Positions 54,995 to 64,000 of a DNA stretch of 64,000 nucleotides are shown piece by piece. The notes under the pieces are model-generated. The model searched no databases. It saw only the letters and a list, made by a program, of their open reading frames with translations, and was not told the DNA's origin. This DNA comes from Knufia peltigerae (taxonomy: Eukaryota > Ascomycota > Eurotiomycetes > Chaetothyriales > Trichomeriaceae): contig JAPDRN010000139.1 in NCBI GenBank assembly GCA_030247855.1, forward strand, positions 21,171-85,170, given 5' to 3'. Made by a program: the position numbers and the translations under genes. Position 1 is the first letter of the stretch; every line of letters begins with the position of its first letter.

Positions 54995-55855
54995 TCAGCC
55001 TCTCAGAAACCCATCAACGATGTCCCAGAACTTGTTCTCTTGCTCAACCCAAGGGAAATGCCCACAATCCTCCAAAACGATCAAGTTGCTCCCCTTGACA
55101 CCGTGGGCTACTGTTTCTGCAACCTCTACACCACAAGTCCGATCCTGTCTACCAACCACGACCAAAGTCTTAGCCGTCACCCTTCCCAACTCGGCAAGCT
55201 GATCCCACTTGCCACCCTCGGTCTGATCTGCGGCATAATACGCCCCGTACGTCGACAGCTTCGGCAAGGCCGTCCATGCCTTTTCAAACGCCTCTGGGCC
55301 TCCATTCTCCGGATGCGCAAAGTACAAGTGCATCATTTTGAGGACGAACGCGCGAAATTCAGCGTCGTTGGTCACGCTCATGGACGAGAAGATCTTTCCG
55401 ACTTCGGCGAAGAAAGATTGGTCCTTGCGCGTGTATCCCAGCAGGTCCGTCTCGATGAGCACCAACCGATCCACGTGCTGGGGATACGCGATTGCGTACC
55501 CGAGCACCACGACTCCACCGGCGGAGTGGCCTGCCAAACTCACCTTCTCGAGGCCGAGGTGGACGCGAAGAGCCTCGAGATCTTGCACGATGTGTCTGGT
55601 AGACATGGCGGAAAGGTCTGTAGGCGTGTCCGAAGAGTCATTTCCGCGTGGTGAAGGGACGATCAATGTGAAGCGTGAAGATAGTCTGCCAAAGGTCGAG
55701 ACGTACATGTCTGCACCAACGCCCCAGGGAGGGGGGTGGACGATTAGGGGTGGGAGAGATGATGGAGAGTCGCTCTGGACATTGTAGTGGATTTTCAAAT
55801 CGTTGATGATGACAGTGTGGGCGCCTGGTGACAAGAGGGAAGAGGACGATGACAT
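54995..55855 (-). CDS. Alpha/beta hydrolase fold protein
   Basis: Single exon, 286 aa, starting at an ATG followed by a serine run. The order of motifs is that of the AB_hydrolase_1 family: PLIVHPPPWGVGADMYVSTF (oxyanion loop, HPPPWG in place of HGxPG), LIVPSPRGNDSSDTP, the nucleophile elbow VSLAGHSAGGVVVLGYAIAY (Ser111), KTLVVVGRQDRTCGVEVAET (acid Asp) and IVLEDCGHFPWVEQENKFWD (catalytic His). The triad is complete, so it should be an active hydrolase; substrates range from epoxides to esters. No signal peptide is evident. It is flanked on both sides by non-coding DNA. Confidence 0.9.
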   Translation of the reverse strand: MSSSSSLLSPGAHTVIINDLKIHYNVQSDSPSSLPPLIVHPPPWGVGADMYVSTFGRLSSRFTLIVPSPRGNDSSDTPTDLSAMSTRHIVQDLEALRVHLGLEKVSLAGHSAGGVVVLGYAIAYPQHVDRLVLIETDLLGYTRKDQSFFAEVGKIFSSMSVTNDAEFRAFVLKMMHLYFAHPENGGPEAFEKAWTALPKLSTYGAYYAADQTEGGKWDQLAELGRVTAKTLVVVGRQDRTCGVEVAETVAHGVKGSNLIVLEDCGHFPWVEQENKFWDIVDGFLRG

Positions 55856-55950
55856 TTTGGCTTCTCTTTTCTGGCTTGTCTGTTTTAGCTTTCTTATTTG
55901 TTGTCTATCCTTGAATGTTATTTGTTTTTGGATCCGGTAGGCTTCTTGGT

Positions 55951-55994
55951 GAGCGAGCGAGCGAGCGAGTGAGTGAGTGAGAGTGTGTGTATGT
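55951..55994. repeat. (GAGC)n/(GAGT)n microsatellite running into GT-rich DNA
   Basis: About four GAGC units pass directly into about four GAGT units and then a short GTGTGT run, roughly 95-140 bp upstream of the hydrolase start codon at 55855. Confidence 0.85.
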
Positions 55995-56563
55995 GACCTG
56001 TCTGTGCCACAACTTGGTATGACATCGGACCATCATATATATACCTCTCCCCCAAGTGCATCAACCACACACTCTCCTACCTAGATAGAACCCACACCGC
56101 TCCAGCTCGTCTTACCAATTGCCAATATGTACTCGTACCTGCTCGTAACACACCTCCCTCCTACCGAGGCCACAGGCTTGATTTACTTGCTCTGCTTGGC
56201 GCAAGGCTGCGCCATCGTCTTCTGGCCACTCTCACTCCTAATTAGCCTCGTTTGATTCCTAATCCTGCAGGCACGCGTGTGGGCTTGTGTTGCAACTATT
56301 AGTCAAGTAACCCCTTCACTTCAACTTGTGATCGTCTATCATCTTAATGCCGGCGGGAGAGTTAAGCCAAGCCTGCCTGGTCTGAAATCCTCCGGGTGCA
56401 CTGGAATGACCGAGATGGCAAAAATCTACTCCCTATCGTCATCTGGCCCCATCACAACTCCCAGAAGAGGACTATGCGCGGCACTTCTGAGTGGTTGATA
56501 AACCGGTGGGGGTACTCTCAGTACGAGTTCCAATAAGCGAAACGGGACACAAGTCCCTTTGTG

Positions 56564-56594
56564 AATGTGTGTGTGTGTGTGAGAGAGGGAGAGA
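56564..56594. repeat. (GT)n microsatellite followed by GA-rich tract
   Basis: Uninterrupted GT dinucleotides (about eight) are followed by GAGAGAGGGAGAGA. Confidence 0.8.
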
Positions 56595-57336
56595 TATAGG
56601 ACGAGGCACACGAATATACCAAACCCCGAGAGAAGCCTGGGATGGTCGCTGTAAGTGTACTCGAATCGGTCACGAGGTGAAAGAAAGCATCATATGCGCA
56701 ACCATGACCGTCGACCTATCGTGGAAAATCCCAAGTCCCAAAGACTCTAGCTGGAAGGTACGATAATCCAGTAAAACCCGCAAGTGGCTTATACGAGAGT
56801 GCTCGTATTGAAAGAAAAACTTGAGATATCAAAGTCGTTGTTCATACATGTCATCAGTCGGACTGCCATGACTATTCTTGAAAGCAGAACGGTTTTTAAA
56901 TCCTTTTGCAAGCAACAGCTGAATCAGTGCAAGCATTCTCGCCCATCATTTCTACCCATTGCTAGTCCCATCCGCCCTCTTGAATGAGGCCAAGCTGGGA
57001 GAGCTGTTGTATCCAAACTTGCCCCTGTACATATGGTGCGGATGGCCTCTGAAAATCATTCAAGATTCTGGGCCTGGCCAGAACGTCATGCAATTACTGT
57101 CCGAGGGAGACCACAAGGGTGTGCGTCCAGCTCCATTCCAATATCCGTGCCTTCTTTGTGAGCCTGATTCAGCCGTTGAACGGGTCGAGCTGACATTGGG
57201 GGCAGTGTGGCAATATAGACTTGTGGCTTGAAAGTCATGTTGGGCTTAGATGGCCTCTAGCTTATCGGCGTCGTACAGTCGGGGGTATTCGAAGAGTGTG
57301 TAGGAGGGCACAAAATTCACCACGGGCGCATTATGC

Positions 57337-57968
57337 TCATAGAAGCTCTTCACACGTCCAGTCTTCGTACCTTTGAGATGTCAGCAGAGATCGTAGCAGT
57401 CTCAGGTCGCAAAAGCTTACCATCCGTCTGGTAGGTAACGGCGCACCACGAGTGGGATCTTCTTTTGGTTTAATTCCTTGATCGCAATCTGTAGAGGATC
57501 TGTCTCTCCTTCGAGATCAACCAAGACAGGCGCATTGTTACTGCACGTTGTTAGGTCTGTCGCCCTCCAGCAACGTCCATCACCATGAGCACATACCTGA
57601 TCTGTAGCGCTCTAGTGCCCAATACTCTAGCTCTCTCATACTTTGTCATGTAACGTGTGGTGCTCCTCTTCTCTGGGGGGATTTTCTTGTCGGCGTCACT
57701 CGAGGGTTTCGCAGGCTGGTTTGGGTCGGCTGAGACCACTGTCTTCTCCTCGCCGTCTTCTGCTGCAGTAGCCCGGGCTTCGATTGCTGCCTCGTCAATC
57801 TCAACGTCTGGTGCAAAATCTTCGATCTGCTCTTCTGGCTCGTAGAATTCGGTCTCTGGCTCATCTTGGCCGTACCTGAATGTATGTTAGTGGCAGGATA
57901 ACCATGAGGCACAACACAGAAGTCCGCTCCCACACTTACCCTCCCTCGTTGTCACCGTAATCAGACAT
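57337..57968 (-). CDS. RPO26: DNA-directed RNA polymerases I, II and III subunit RPB6 (ABC23)
   Basis: Common subunit of all three nuclear RNA polymerases. Four exons, 57968-57940, 57875-57597, 57540-57421 and 57370-57337, join to 153 aa, close to the yeast length (155). It starts MSDYGDNEGGYGQDEPETEF, with an acidic N-terminal tail. The conserved core is STTRYMTKYERARVLGTRAL, QISNNAPVLVDLEGETDPLQ and IAIKELNQKKIPLVVRRYLP-DG. It ends WYEDWTCEELL, as RPB6 proteins do. The final exon has only eleven codons plus a stop and is easily missed. The gene is transcribed divergently from the TFIIIA-like gene, with start codons 385 bp apart. Confidence 0.96.
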
Positions 57969-58353
57969 ATTGGCGTGGTTTCGGCGGCAAACGCAGCGTG
58001 TTTGTATGACAGGAAGATAGCGGCGTGTCAAACAGCAGCTGGCGACAGAGAGAGTGATCGTGAGTGTAAACGTGAGGATGAAGACAAGTGCATTCCAGAG
58101 TGAAGACTAGGATATGCCTGTCGCGGTGTCGTGAATGAGAAAAAAGGCGCCTCCGCGAGTCCAGCACTTGGTCTTGGCTAATTTTTTTCAAATGACGACG
58201 AATCAGTGACGAGGTGAAGCCGACATACTTGCACTAAACTCACCCCTCGGCATTGGCTTCGTTGGCCACCGAAAGTTCCTTAAATTTTCGTCGCGACGCT
58301 GACCTACCAACACCACATTACAGAGTGCCCTTGCAAGCTTCCAGTTAGTCAAG
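57969..58353. promoter_or_regulatory. Divergent promoter of RPB6 and TFIIIA-like genes
   Basis: The 385 bp between the two start codons must hold both promoters. Contains TTTTTTTC and AAATTTTC tracts near the plus-strand start. A shared regulatory region for two RNA-polymerase-machinery genes is inferred from layout alone. Confidence 0.6.
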
Positions 58354-59973
58354 ATGCGGGTCGATTCAGACGACGACTTCGATCCGGTCGACGACTATGA
58401 CATGCTCGACTCCGCGGACGAGCTGGTTGCTGAGAACGGTGACACCCCGGCCACATCTCCTCCCGCATCCACTACTCTTCCTCGCTGCCGACAAAAGAAC
58501 CTACAGTGCCCATACGAAGGTTGCGAAAAGGCTTTCAATCGACAAGCACGCCTCCAGGAGCATATCCGCTCACACACCAATGAACGTCCTTTCAAATGTC
58601 CCTATTCTCCATGCACCAAAGACTTCCTACGTGACAGTCATCTAAAACACCACATCAAGAGTGTCCACCAGGATATTCGTGACTACAAGTGTACTTGGGA
58701 AGGGTGTGATGCAAGTTTCGCAACCGGCACAAGGTTGCGACGACATGTCCAGACCCACGAGGCCAAGGAGAAATTCAGATGTCGTGGCTATGAAGGCTGC
58801 TCTCAAACTTTTCGCAAGCAAGATACTCTGGACAGACACATCAAGACTGACCATCTAGGAATCAAGCCTTTTCCATGTCAGGAATCTGATTCAGTCACTG
58901 GTTTGCCCTGCACAAAAGCATACGATACTGCAGAAAAGTTGCGCGCCCATCAAAGAGCTAGACACGACCCGACAAGATTCTCCTGCGATGAATGTATGCG
59001 ACAAAACGCCGAGACTCTTGCCAACTCTGCAGACACTGATCCAGATACATTGCCTGTCGCGTCATTTGCGACATACGGAGAATTTCAGGCTCACCTCACC
59101 ATCGTCCATCCGCCAACATGTGGTTTATGTCCAACTTCTTTCACGACTAAAAAGGAGTTAACCAGACATCTTGAAATTCAGCATGGTATACTCACTGAAA
59201 CACAGAATAAGCCTAGCCAGTCCTTTCCTTGCACTTATGATGGATGCGACAAACAATTCACCAAGAAGGGCAATCTCAACGTCCACATCAAGACTGTCCA
59301 CGAAAACAAACGTGACTTTGTATGCGGCCAGACTGAGATTACTTTGCCGAAGGAACTTGTCGACAACGGCAACATTGTGGTTTACGGTTGCAACCGGAGC
59401 TTTACCAGCAAGGCAACATTGGAAGAGCATGTTCGATCTGCACACCTTGGATTGGAAGCAAAGAGAGTAGCGCAAAACAAGAAGCGCAAGGCAGAGCGAC
59501 AGAAAGAGCTTGTTGCCACTGGTGGTCGAGTGCTTAAGAAGCGCAAACCTCGTTCAGACAAGGGTGTCAAGAAGACTTCTGTCATGGCCGATCTCATTGG
59601 CCAAGCACATTCGGAGAGCATTGCAATTCCTGGCGCTACGTCAACCGGCAACGATGGTGACTCTACTCATCAGGCGGACATGGATGCCGAGGAGCAGTTC
59701 CTGACAGGCTCAATGGTTATGTGTGGCGACGAGATCTATCACTATGGCAGCTCGTACCACTATCCATCTGGCGAATACCCGACTATTGGTGGCAACACTG
59801 GTGCAAGTGGGCATGCCAACGAACACAATTCCAACAACGATATCAACGACACTGACATCCCATTTGGCCAGTACCTACCAGACAGTGCTATGGATTATGA
59901 AGTTGACGACCTCTTTGGCTTCGAACAAGAGAATCGAATTGACTTCACCTACCCGGCACCATTTTCTTACTAA
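58354..59973 (+). CDS. Transcription factor IIIA-like C2H2 zinc-finger protein
   Basis: Single exon, 539 aa. Nine C2H2-type fingers fill residues 50-370. They begin LQCPYEGCEKAFNRQARLQE-HIRSHTNERPFKC, YKCTWEGCDASFATGTRLRR, FRCRGYEGCSQTFRKQDTLD, then a finger with an expanded C-x-C spacing (FPCQESDSVTGLPC), a finger with a long insert (FSCDEC), CGLCPTSFTTKKELTRHLE, FPCTYDGCDKQFTKKGNLNV and a last finger with a long Cys-Cys insert (FVCGQ...GCNRSF). Nine fingers with irregular inserts and TxEKPF-poor linkers are typical of fungal TFIIIA, which binds the 5S rRNA gene and 5S RNA. A basic stretch (NKKRKAERQKELV and KKRKPRSDKGVKK) follows, then an acidic tail. The orthologue assignment rests on architecture, not on key residues. 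Confidence 0.8.
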   Translation: MRVDSDDDFDPVDDYDMLDSADELVAENGDTPATSPPASTTLPRCRQKNLQCPYEGCEKAFNRQARLQEHIRSHTNERPFKCPYSPCTKDFLRDSHLKHHIKSVHQDIRDYKCTWEGCDASFATGTRLRRHVQTHEAKEKFRCRGYEGCSQTFRKQDTLDRHIKTDHLGIKPFPCQESDSVTGLPCTKAYDTAEKLRAHQRARHDPTRFSCDECMRQNAETLANSADTDPDTLPVASFATYGEFQAHLTIVHPPTCGLCPTSFTTKKELTRHLEIQHGILTETQNKPSQSFPCTYDGCDKQFTKKGNLNVHIKTVHENKRDFVCGQTEITLPKELVDNGNIVVYGCNRSFTSKATLEEHVRSAHLGLEAKRVAQNKKRKAERQKELVATGGRVLKKRKPRSDKGVKKTSVMADLIGQAHSESIAIPGATSTGNDGDSTHQADMDAEEQFLTGSMVMCGDEIYHYGSSYHYPSGEYPTIGGNTGASGHANEHNSNNDINDTDIPFGQYLPDSAMDYEVDDLFGFEQENRIDFTYPAPFSY

Positions 59974-60881
59974 TTGACGACCGATTGTCTATCACGATCG
60001 ATAATGAAATGGACCAGCTCTTCAGCTTCGAGCTTCCAAAAGCAAGAGTTTACGTTCACCCACCCGTTACTATTTCCCTCTCGACAACCGACTGGCTTTT
60101 ATGACCAAGGAAACGGAATGATTTTTCTTGCCCTCTTTCAATTCGAGCAAACGTTATGATACCCCCGATACAGCGCTGTGATTACGGTTCCTCATTCACT
60201 TTATTATGGTCCCCTACATAGATGAGCGAGTTTGTTGCGATTTCAATAATGTCACGATTACGAAGACGAAACGTCAGATTTTTATTTCCATGCAGAGCAA
60301 GGCGTTACCTGGCAAGGAAAATAAGCAGACACTATGCATTGGTGTAGTGGCGGCTCTACTAAAAGTGTGGAATTGGTTGTCGGCTGCTGCATAGCATGCA
60401 ACAGGACAGCCTGAACAGACGCGGCGTTTGTTTTCACTGGAACACCAAAAATTGGTTGGTCATGGAAAAGTGAAACTTCTTTAGCAGATATCGAAGGTTG
60501 CCTCAAAAGAGGCCAAAGGGGGATAATTCCTTCTAATGAGAAATCCATATTGAAAATCATCCCTCCATGCCCGTGACTGTGCTTTTTCTGACTCTGCTGG
60601 GAATGCCGAATGCGTGCTGACCTCTCTATCATGCTCTCTAGCGGCCTAAATTTCATCTGATGGCGTTCATCTGAGCAGCTGAAATGGCGTCCCCGGAGGT
60701 ATTGTCCAATCCGGCCAATTTGAGGTATACGGTATGATCGAACAAGGAAGGCGTTCTGATGAGGTTGCAGCTGGCGATAGGTGCCTAGAAAGTCGCAGTC
60801 TTACCACCCCTTGGTTCCTGCAATGGCTGGCTGACGTTATACTAAGGAGACTGCTGCTTCACATCACTCAGATTCGAGTAG
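59974..60881. other. Intergenic region
   Basis: 3' flank of the TFIIIA-like gene and 5' region of the next gene, which probably includes its missing first exon. Frames here do not match any family. Confidence 0.45.
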
Positions 60882-61478
60882 CACAAAACCTATGTACGCG
60901 TGCTCTATCCTATAAACCTGACAGTCACGCTCAACGCGCAGTTGGCCACACTATGGACACTCCTCCCCGTCCAAGATATTCCTCCTTCGCCGTCACTGAC
61001 CACCACCTATGAACTCAACATCAAGAGCAATAATCATTTCACCATGATAACTCCCGAGGGAACTGAACTGGGCGGACGACTCTGGCACCCCATGAGGACA
61101 GGCAGCGCCAGTACAACAATCCCAGCGGCAGCAACCTCGTCCATCTCGACCGGTCAGCCTAACAACACTCCCAGCGCAGCGATGACGTCTCTATCTACCA
61201 CAGCCACAGATTCAGCTTCAAGTATCTCTTCATCATCGCCACCCAGTTTATCTCTGACCCAACATTCTTCGCCATCATCTTCGAGTCTATCAGAAAGCGC
61301 TAAAGTCGGCATCATCGTCGCCTCATGCTCTGCGGCAGCCTTATTGATCCTCTTTGGAATTGTCGAACTATTCTTGAGGAGAAAACGGAGGAATTTGATG
61401 CGTCTGAGAAGAAAAGAGCAAAGCGAGAAAAGAGAACAAGAAGATGATGGTCTGGATGGATGGCAATGCCTGGGATGA
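60882..61478 (+). CDS. Ser/Thr-rich single-pass membrane protein (5' exon missing)
   Basis: After a GAGTAG acceptor at 60881 the frame reads HKTYVRVLYPINLTVTLNAQ, LATLWTLLPVQDIPPSPSLT and FTMITPEGTELGGRLWHPMR. About 75 residues of Ser/Thr/Pro-rich, probably O-glycosylated sequence follow, then a TM helix (VGIIVASCSAAALLILFGIVEL) and a short Arg/Lys/Glu-rich cytosolic tail ending in WQCLG. This architecture resembles fungal cell-surface proteins with an extracellular stalk (WSC/MID2-like sensors or lectin-type proteins), but no WSC cysteines are present. The exon with the signal peptide is not identified. A shorter product starting at the ATG at 61044 would lack a signal. Confidence 0.6.
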   Translation, partial: HKTYVRVLYPINLTVTLNAQLATLWTLLPVQDIPPSPSLTTTYELNIKSNNHFTMITPEGTELGGRLWHPMRTGSASTTIPAAATSSISTGQPNNTPSAAMTSLSTTATDSASSISSSSPPSLSLTQHSSPSSSSLSESAKVGIIVASCSAAALLILFGIVELFLRRKRRNLMRLRRKEQSEKREQEDDGLDGWQCLG

Positions 61479-61997
61479 AGGAAGGTGGGTGGAATAAGTC
61501 AATTCAAGTCACATACCTAATGATGAACATCTACTATGTCTCATTCATGACTTGAAGCTTGAGTGCTGGGAGATGCTTGTACCCTGCATTTTATGTTGTT
61601 GTGATCTCCACGGCCTCTAACCATTCATTAAGCGAGATGATCCGGGGGATTGTCAGGGGTCCATTCCGCTTATTCATGGGCCTCTCTCGGGCTTTTCTTC
61701 TTCTTATTACTCATGCTGAGAACAGCCACTGACAAAATTTACATCATAACACGTGCACTCAATGTCGCCCTTATCCGTATCAAAGTCTGTCGTGATCTCA
61801 ACCACTTTTTTTTCTCCCGACCTTGGAATAACAAAAAGTTAGGACACAACCGTACACGACCAACACTCCTTTTAAATGCAAGTCCACGCCATGACCCTGG
61901 TATAAGAGCCTTGCTATTTCATTTCCATGCATTCCTTTCAACTCCCGACCTTTCCAACTTGCAGAACCTCCTTGAGACTACGCGGAGAAGAAGCGCG
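61479..61997. other. Intergenic/5' leader region of the PP2C gene
   Basis: The frame of the PP2C gene stays open upstream to 61650, but no ATG occurs in it before 61998. The stretch is taken as promoter and leader. Confidence 0.5.
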
Positions 61998-63344
61998 ATG
62001 ACCACCGCTGGCCCCATCCGCCATCCGGCCCTTCTCACTCGTTCTTTAGCCTTTACTCCTTCTCATATCAATCACCGTGCGGGCGAATCCTCTCGTCGAG
62101 ACCTTACTCTTACTTACCGTTTCTTCTCAGACTTCCTACCTCCCATGAAGCGGAGCGTCGATCCCTACAAACCACCCGCGAGGAGTCTACATTCGACACC
62201 ACGAGGTGCCGCTGCTGCAGCAGCCACGGCTCAGAACAACTCAGCTCCCCCCACGACTGCTGCTGAATCTGCCATCCCTCACATTTCCCTCCACATTGCC
62301 GCCTCGTCCAGCGGCAAAGGCCGCAAGTTTCGACCCGAGCTGAGTACGTTTGACTTTATCCCCAACAGCGGCACCGATGCCGCTTTGGGCCTCCAGCAAG
62401 GGTCGACGATGCAAGAGAAGAGATCGCGACGTCCCGACAGCGGGCAAGACGCGTATTTCGTGAGCCGCGTCGGAGGACGAGACTCCGAGGTGACGGCCTT
62501 CGCCGTGGCGGACGGGGTGGGAGGATGGACCGAGCACGGCATCGACCCGGCCGACTTTTCCCACGGTCTCTGCAGCCACATGGTCGAGACGGCACTGTCG
62601 TGGGACCGACGAGAAGAGAGGTTGGGTCCCAAACAGCTGCTCCGGCTGGGGTACGAACGGGTCACGAACGACCCGGCGATCAAGGCGGGAGGGACGACGG
62701 CGTGCGTGGCCGTCACCGAGCCCGACGGGCGCATGCGGGTCGCAAACCTGGGGGACTCGGGTTTCCTGCAGCTGAGGCTGGGGACGGTGCACCACTGTTC
62801 CAACCCGCAGACGCACGCCTTCAACACGCCGTACCAGATGAGCATGACGCCGCCCGAGATCCTCGCCCAGGCCATGATCTTTGGCGGCATGCCGTTGAAC
62901 GACGAGCCCGAGAAGGCCGACCTGGCGGACCACATGCTGCGGCACGGCGACGTCCTCGTCCTGGCGACCGACGGCGTCTGGGACAACCTCAACTCCCAGG
63001 ACATCCTGTCGATCGTGTCCAAGCACATGCGCCTGTTCGGCGGGTGGTTGAGGTCGGAGGGTCAAGGGTACGCGACCTCCCCGGTCCTGCCCGAACTGGT
63101 CGACCGCTCGCTCGGGCCGCAGAAGCACAAACTGCCGGGCACGCTCCAGAGCGTGATCGCGGCGGCCATAGTCGGCGAGGCGAAGACGGCCAGTCTCAGC
63201 GCGAAGCGAGACGGGCCGTTCGCGAAAGAAATGAAGAAGCATTTTCCCTTCGACCCTTGGCACGGTGGGAAGGTGGACGACATCACCGTTTTGGTGGTCA
63301 TTCCTGTCGACCAGGCCAAGGTGAGCTTGAAGTCCAAGTTGTAA
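61998..63344 (+). CDS. PTC7: PP2C-type protein phosphatase, PTC7 family (mitochondrial)
   Basis: Metal-dependent Ser/Thr phosphatase of the Ptc7/PPTC7 type, which in yeast regulates mitochondrial coenzyme Q biosynthesis (via Coq7). Single exon, 448 aa, from the first in-frame ATG. Residues 1-70 are rich in Arg/Ser/Thr and nearly lack acidic residues, fitting a matrix presequence. The catalytic motifs are in order: GQDAYFVSRV, FAVADGVGGWTEHGIDPADF (metal-binding ADGVGGW), KAGGTTACVAV, VANLGDSGFLQLR, LVLATDGVWDNLNSQDILSI and WHGGKVDDITVLVVIP (the last metal Asp pair). The C-terminal half has very strong G/C third-position bias compared with the N-terminal half. The open antisense frames (62241-63452 and 62279-63028) are shadows of this bias. 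Confidence 0.94.
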   Translation: MTTAGPIRHPALLTRSLAFTPSHINHRAGESSRRDLTLTYRFFSDFLPPMKRSVDPYKPPARSLHSTPRGAAAAAATAQNNSAPPTTAAESAIPHISLHIAASSSGKGRKFRPELSTFDFIPNSGTDAALGLQQGSTMQEKRSRRPDSGQDAYFVSRVGGRDSEVTAFAVADGVGGWTEHGIDPADFSHGLCSHMVETALSWDRREERLGPKQLLRLGYERVTNDPAIKAGGTTACVAVTEPDGRMRVANLGDSGFLQLRLGTVHHCSNPQTHAFNTPYQMSMTPPEILAQAMIFGGMPLNDEPEKADLADHMLRHGDVLVLATDGVWDNLNSQDILSIVSKHMRLFGGWLRSEGQGYATSPVLPELVDRSLGPQKHKLPGTLQSVIAAAIVGEAKTASLSAKRDGPFAKEMKKHFPFDPWHGGKVDDITVLVVIPVDQAKVSLKSKL

Positions 63345-63852
63345 TTTATCACCACCCATAGGTATGGTCGGAACTGGCGGGGGGGACCACATTCCCCTTT
63401 CCCCGAGGTGAACGGAAGGGGGATAAGAAGGAAGAAAAGAAGCGGACCCCAATCCCCCTGATCAACGGGCGAGAACTTGGAAACACCGACAGAGGGTTTC
63501 AAATGTATATACAACTGTATATTGTACTCTCTTACATCCCGAACGGAACATCTTTGGTGGTGCTGATGATGGTCAACAGTACAGGACAGAGTATGGCATA
63601 TAGCATGATATCAAAATGGCCTGAGCGGTCCTTTTTGGAAATTTTAGGTTCTTGTCTTGCAAAATCTTGCTTGGGGCAGCATATGAGATTGTAGAGAGTA
63701 CACAGTATCTGTACTCGATAGTACTAACTGGAAATATTCCACATCATCAAATGTCAACACAGAGAGGCACTTTTTCTGTCGAGTGAAGTGGGAAAAACAA
63801 ACCCAGTGCAACTATAGAACTCCGTACAAACTACCTAGGTAGGTGGCATTTC
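63345..63852. other. Intergenic region
   Basis: 3' flank of PTC7 and of the partial gene at the right edge. Contains ACTCCGTAC near 63821 and CTACCTAGGTAGG near 63832. No coding frame recognised. Confidence 0.5.
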
Positions 63853-64000
63853 TCAACATGACACATTGCAAGATAAACACACATTAGAAACCGACGTGTT
63901 AGACATTTGTTTCCCCATGCCCAAAGAATCGACGATGCGCAGCAGCTGCTGCGAGCTGGCCGAGGCGGTAGCCAGCATCTGCCGCTGGTCCTCGCCGAGC
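63853..64000 (-). CDS. Partial reading frame at right edge
   Basis: Open from the edge to a TGA at 63853. It reads LGEDQRQMLATASASSQQLL and RIVDSLGMGK before a Ser/Cys-rich end. The first part has an alpha-helical, coding-like look (Q/A/S/L-rich, GC-rich), while the last 20 codons do not. The true end could be a splice site near 63915. Product unknown. Confidence 0.35.
   Translation of the reverse strand, partial: LGEDQRQMLATASASSQQLLRIVDSLGMGKQMSNTSVSNVCLSCNVSC

Larger units (their letters stand above)
55856..57336. other. Intergenic region with microsatellites
   Basis: Head side of the hydrolase gene and tail side of RPB6. Contains two simple repeats (separate entries) and GTACTCGTAC near 56126. 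Frames such as 56959-57231 are not ATG-supported. Confidence 0.5.

Noticed and set aside
62241..63452. 403-codon minus-strand frame opposite PTC7
   Set aside because: Caused by the C/G third-position bias of PTC7; Arg/Val/Gln-rich composition with no family match.

Overview
The window looks like nuclear DNA of a filamentous ascomycete (Pezizomycotina). Genes lie on both strands, most are interrupted by 45-60 nt GT-AG introns, and intergenic stretches of 0.5-2.7 kb separate them. A small secreted protein of a kind I associate with Eurotiomycetes, and intergenic DNA full of GTACTC/GAGTAC, ACTCCGTA and CCTAGG palindromes, would fit Eurotiomycetes (possibly Chaetothyriales). That placement is inference. 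Many genes were assembled here by joining reading frames at splice sites; the joins preserve the frame and restore recognisable family signatures.

Left part (1-9.5 kb): about 2 kb without a recognisable gene; a minus-strand gene whose product repeats an HxYGxSWF motif four times (family unknown to me); an unresolved hypothetical locus; a peroxisomal membrane protein of the PXMP4/Tim17 type; and the ribosome-biogenesis factor RPF2.

Decaying cluster (9.5-20.2 kb): a metabolic-style cluster, mostly dead. It holds an ACS-family MFS transporter with two nonsense codons, an apparently intact siderophore-type MFS transporter with GATA elements upstream, an NTF2/SnoaL-like fragment with an internal stop, an FAD-dependent oxidoreductase with a nonsense codon and a frameshift, and a class II ketose-bisphosphate aldolase with one stop and about four frameshifts. 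At least two of the nonsense codons are TGG-to-TGA, the direction expected of repeat-induced point mutation, but the indels point to general relaxed decay as well.

Middle (22-39 kb): P-loop sulfotransferase-like protein, arylsulfotransferase-type membrane protein, a second MFS transporter, an NmrA-like Rossmann protein, a cysteine-rich hypothetical protein, the small secreted protein, a short hypothetical gene, and the ESCRT factor VTA1 with an internal tandem duplication.

Right part (39-64 kb): mainly housekeeping genes. These are an NCBP3-like cap-binding protein, a TauD-type dioxygenase, an acidic Myb/SANT-like nuclear protein, the endonuclease-like LCL3, a LisH + WD40-type protein, monoglyceride lipase converging on an APC amine permease, an alpha/beta hydrolase, the RNA polymerase subunit RPB6 divergent from a nine-finger TFIIIA-like protein, a Ser/Thr-rich single-pass membrane protein, and a PTC7-type PP2C phosphatase. 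A partial reading frame runs off the right edge. I saw no tRNA, rRNA, CRISPR array or intact transposon.
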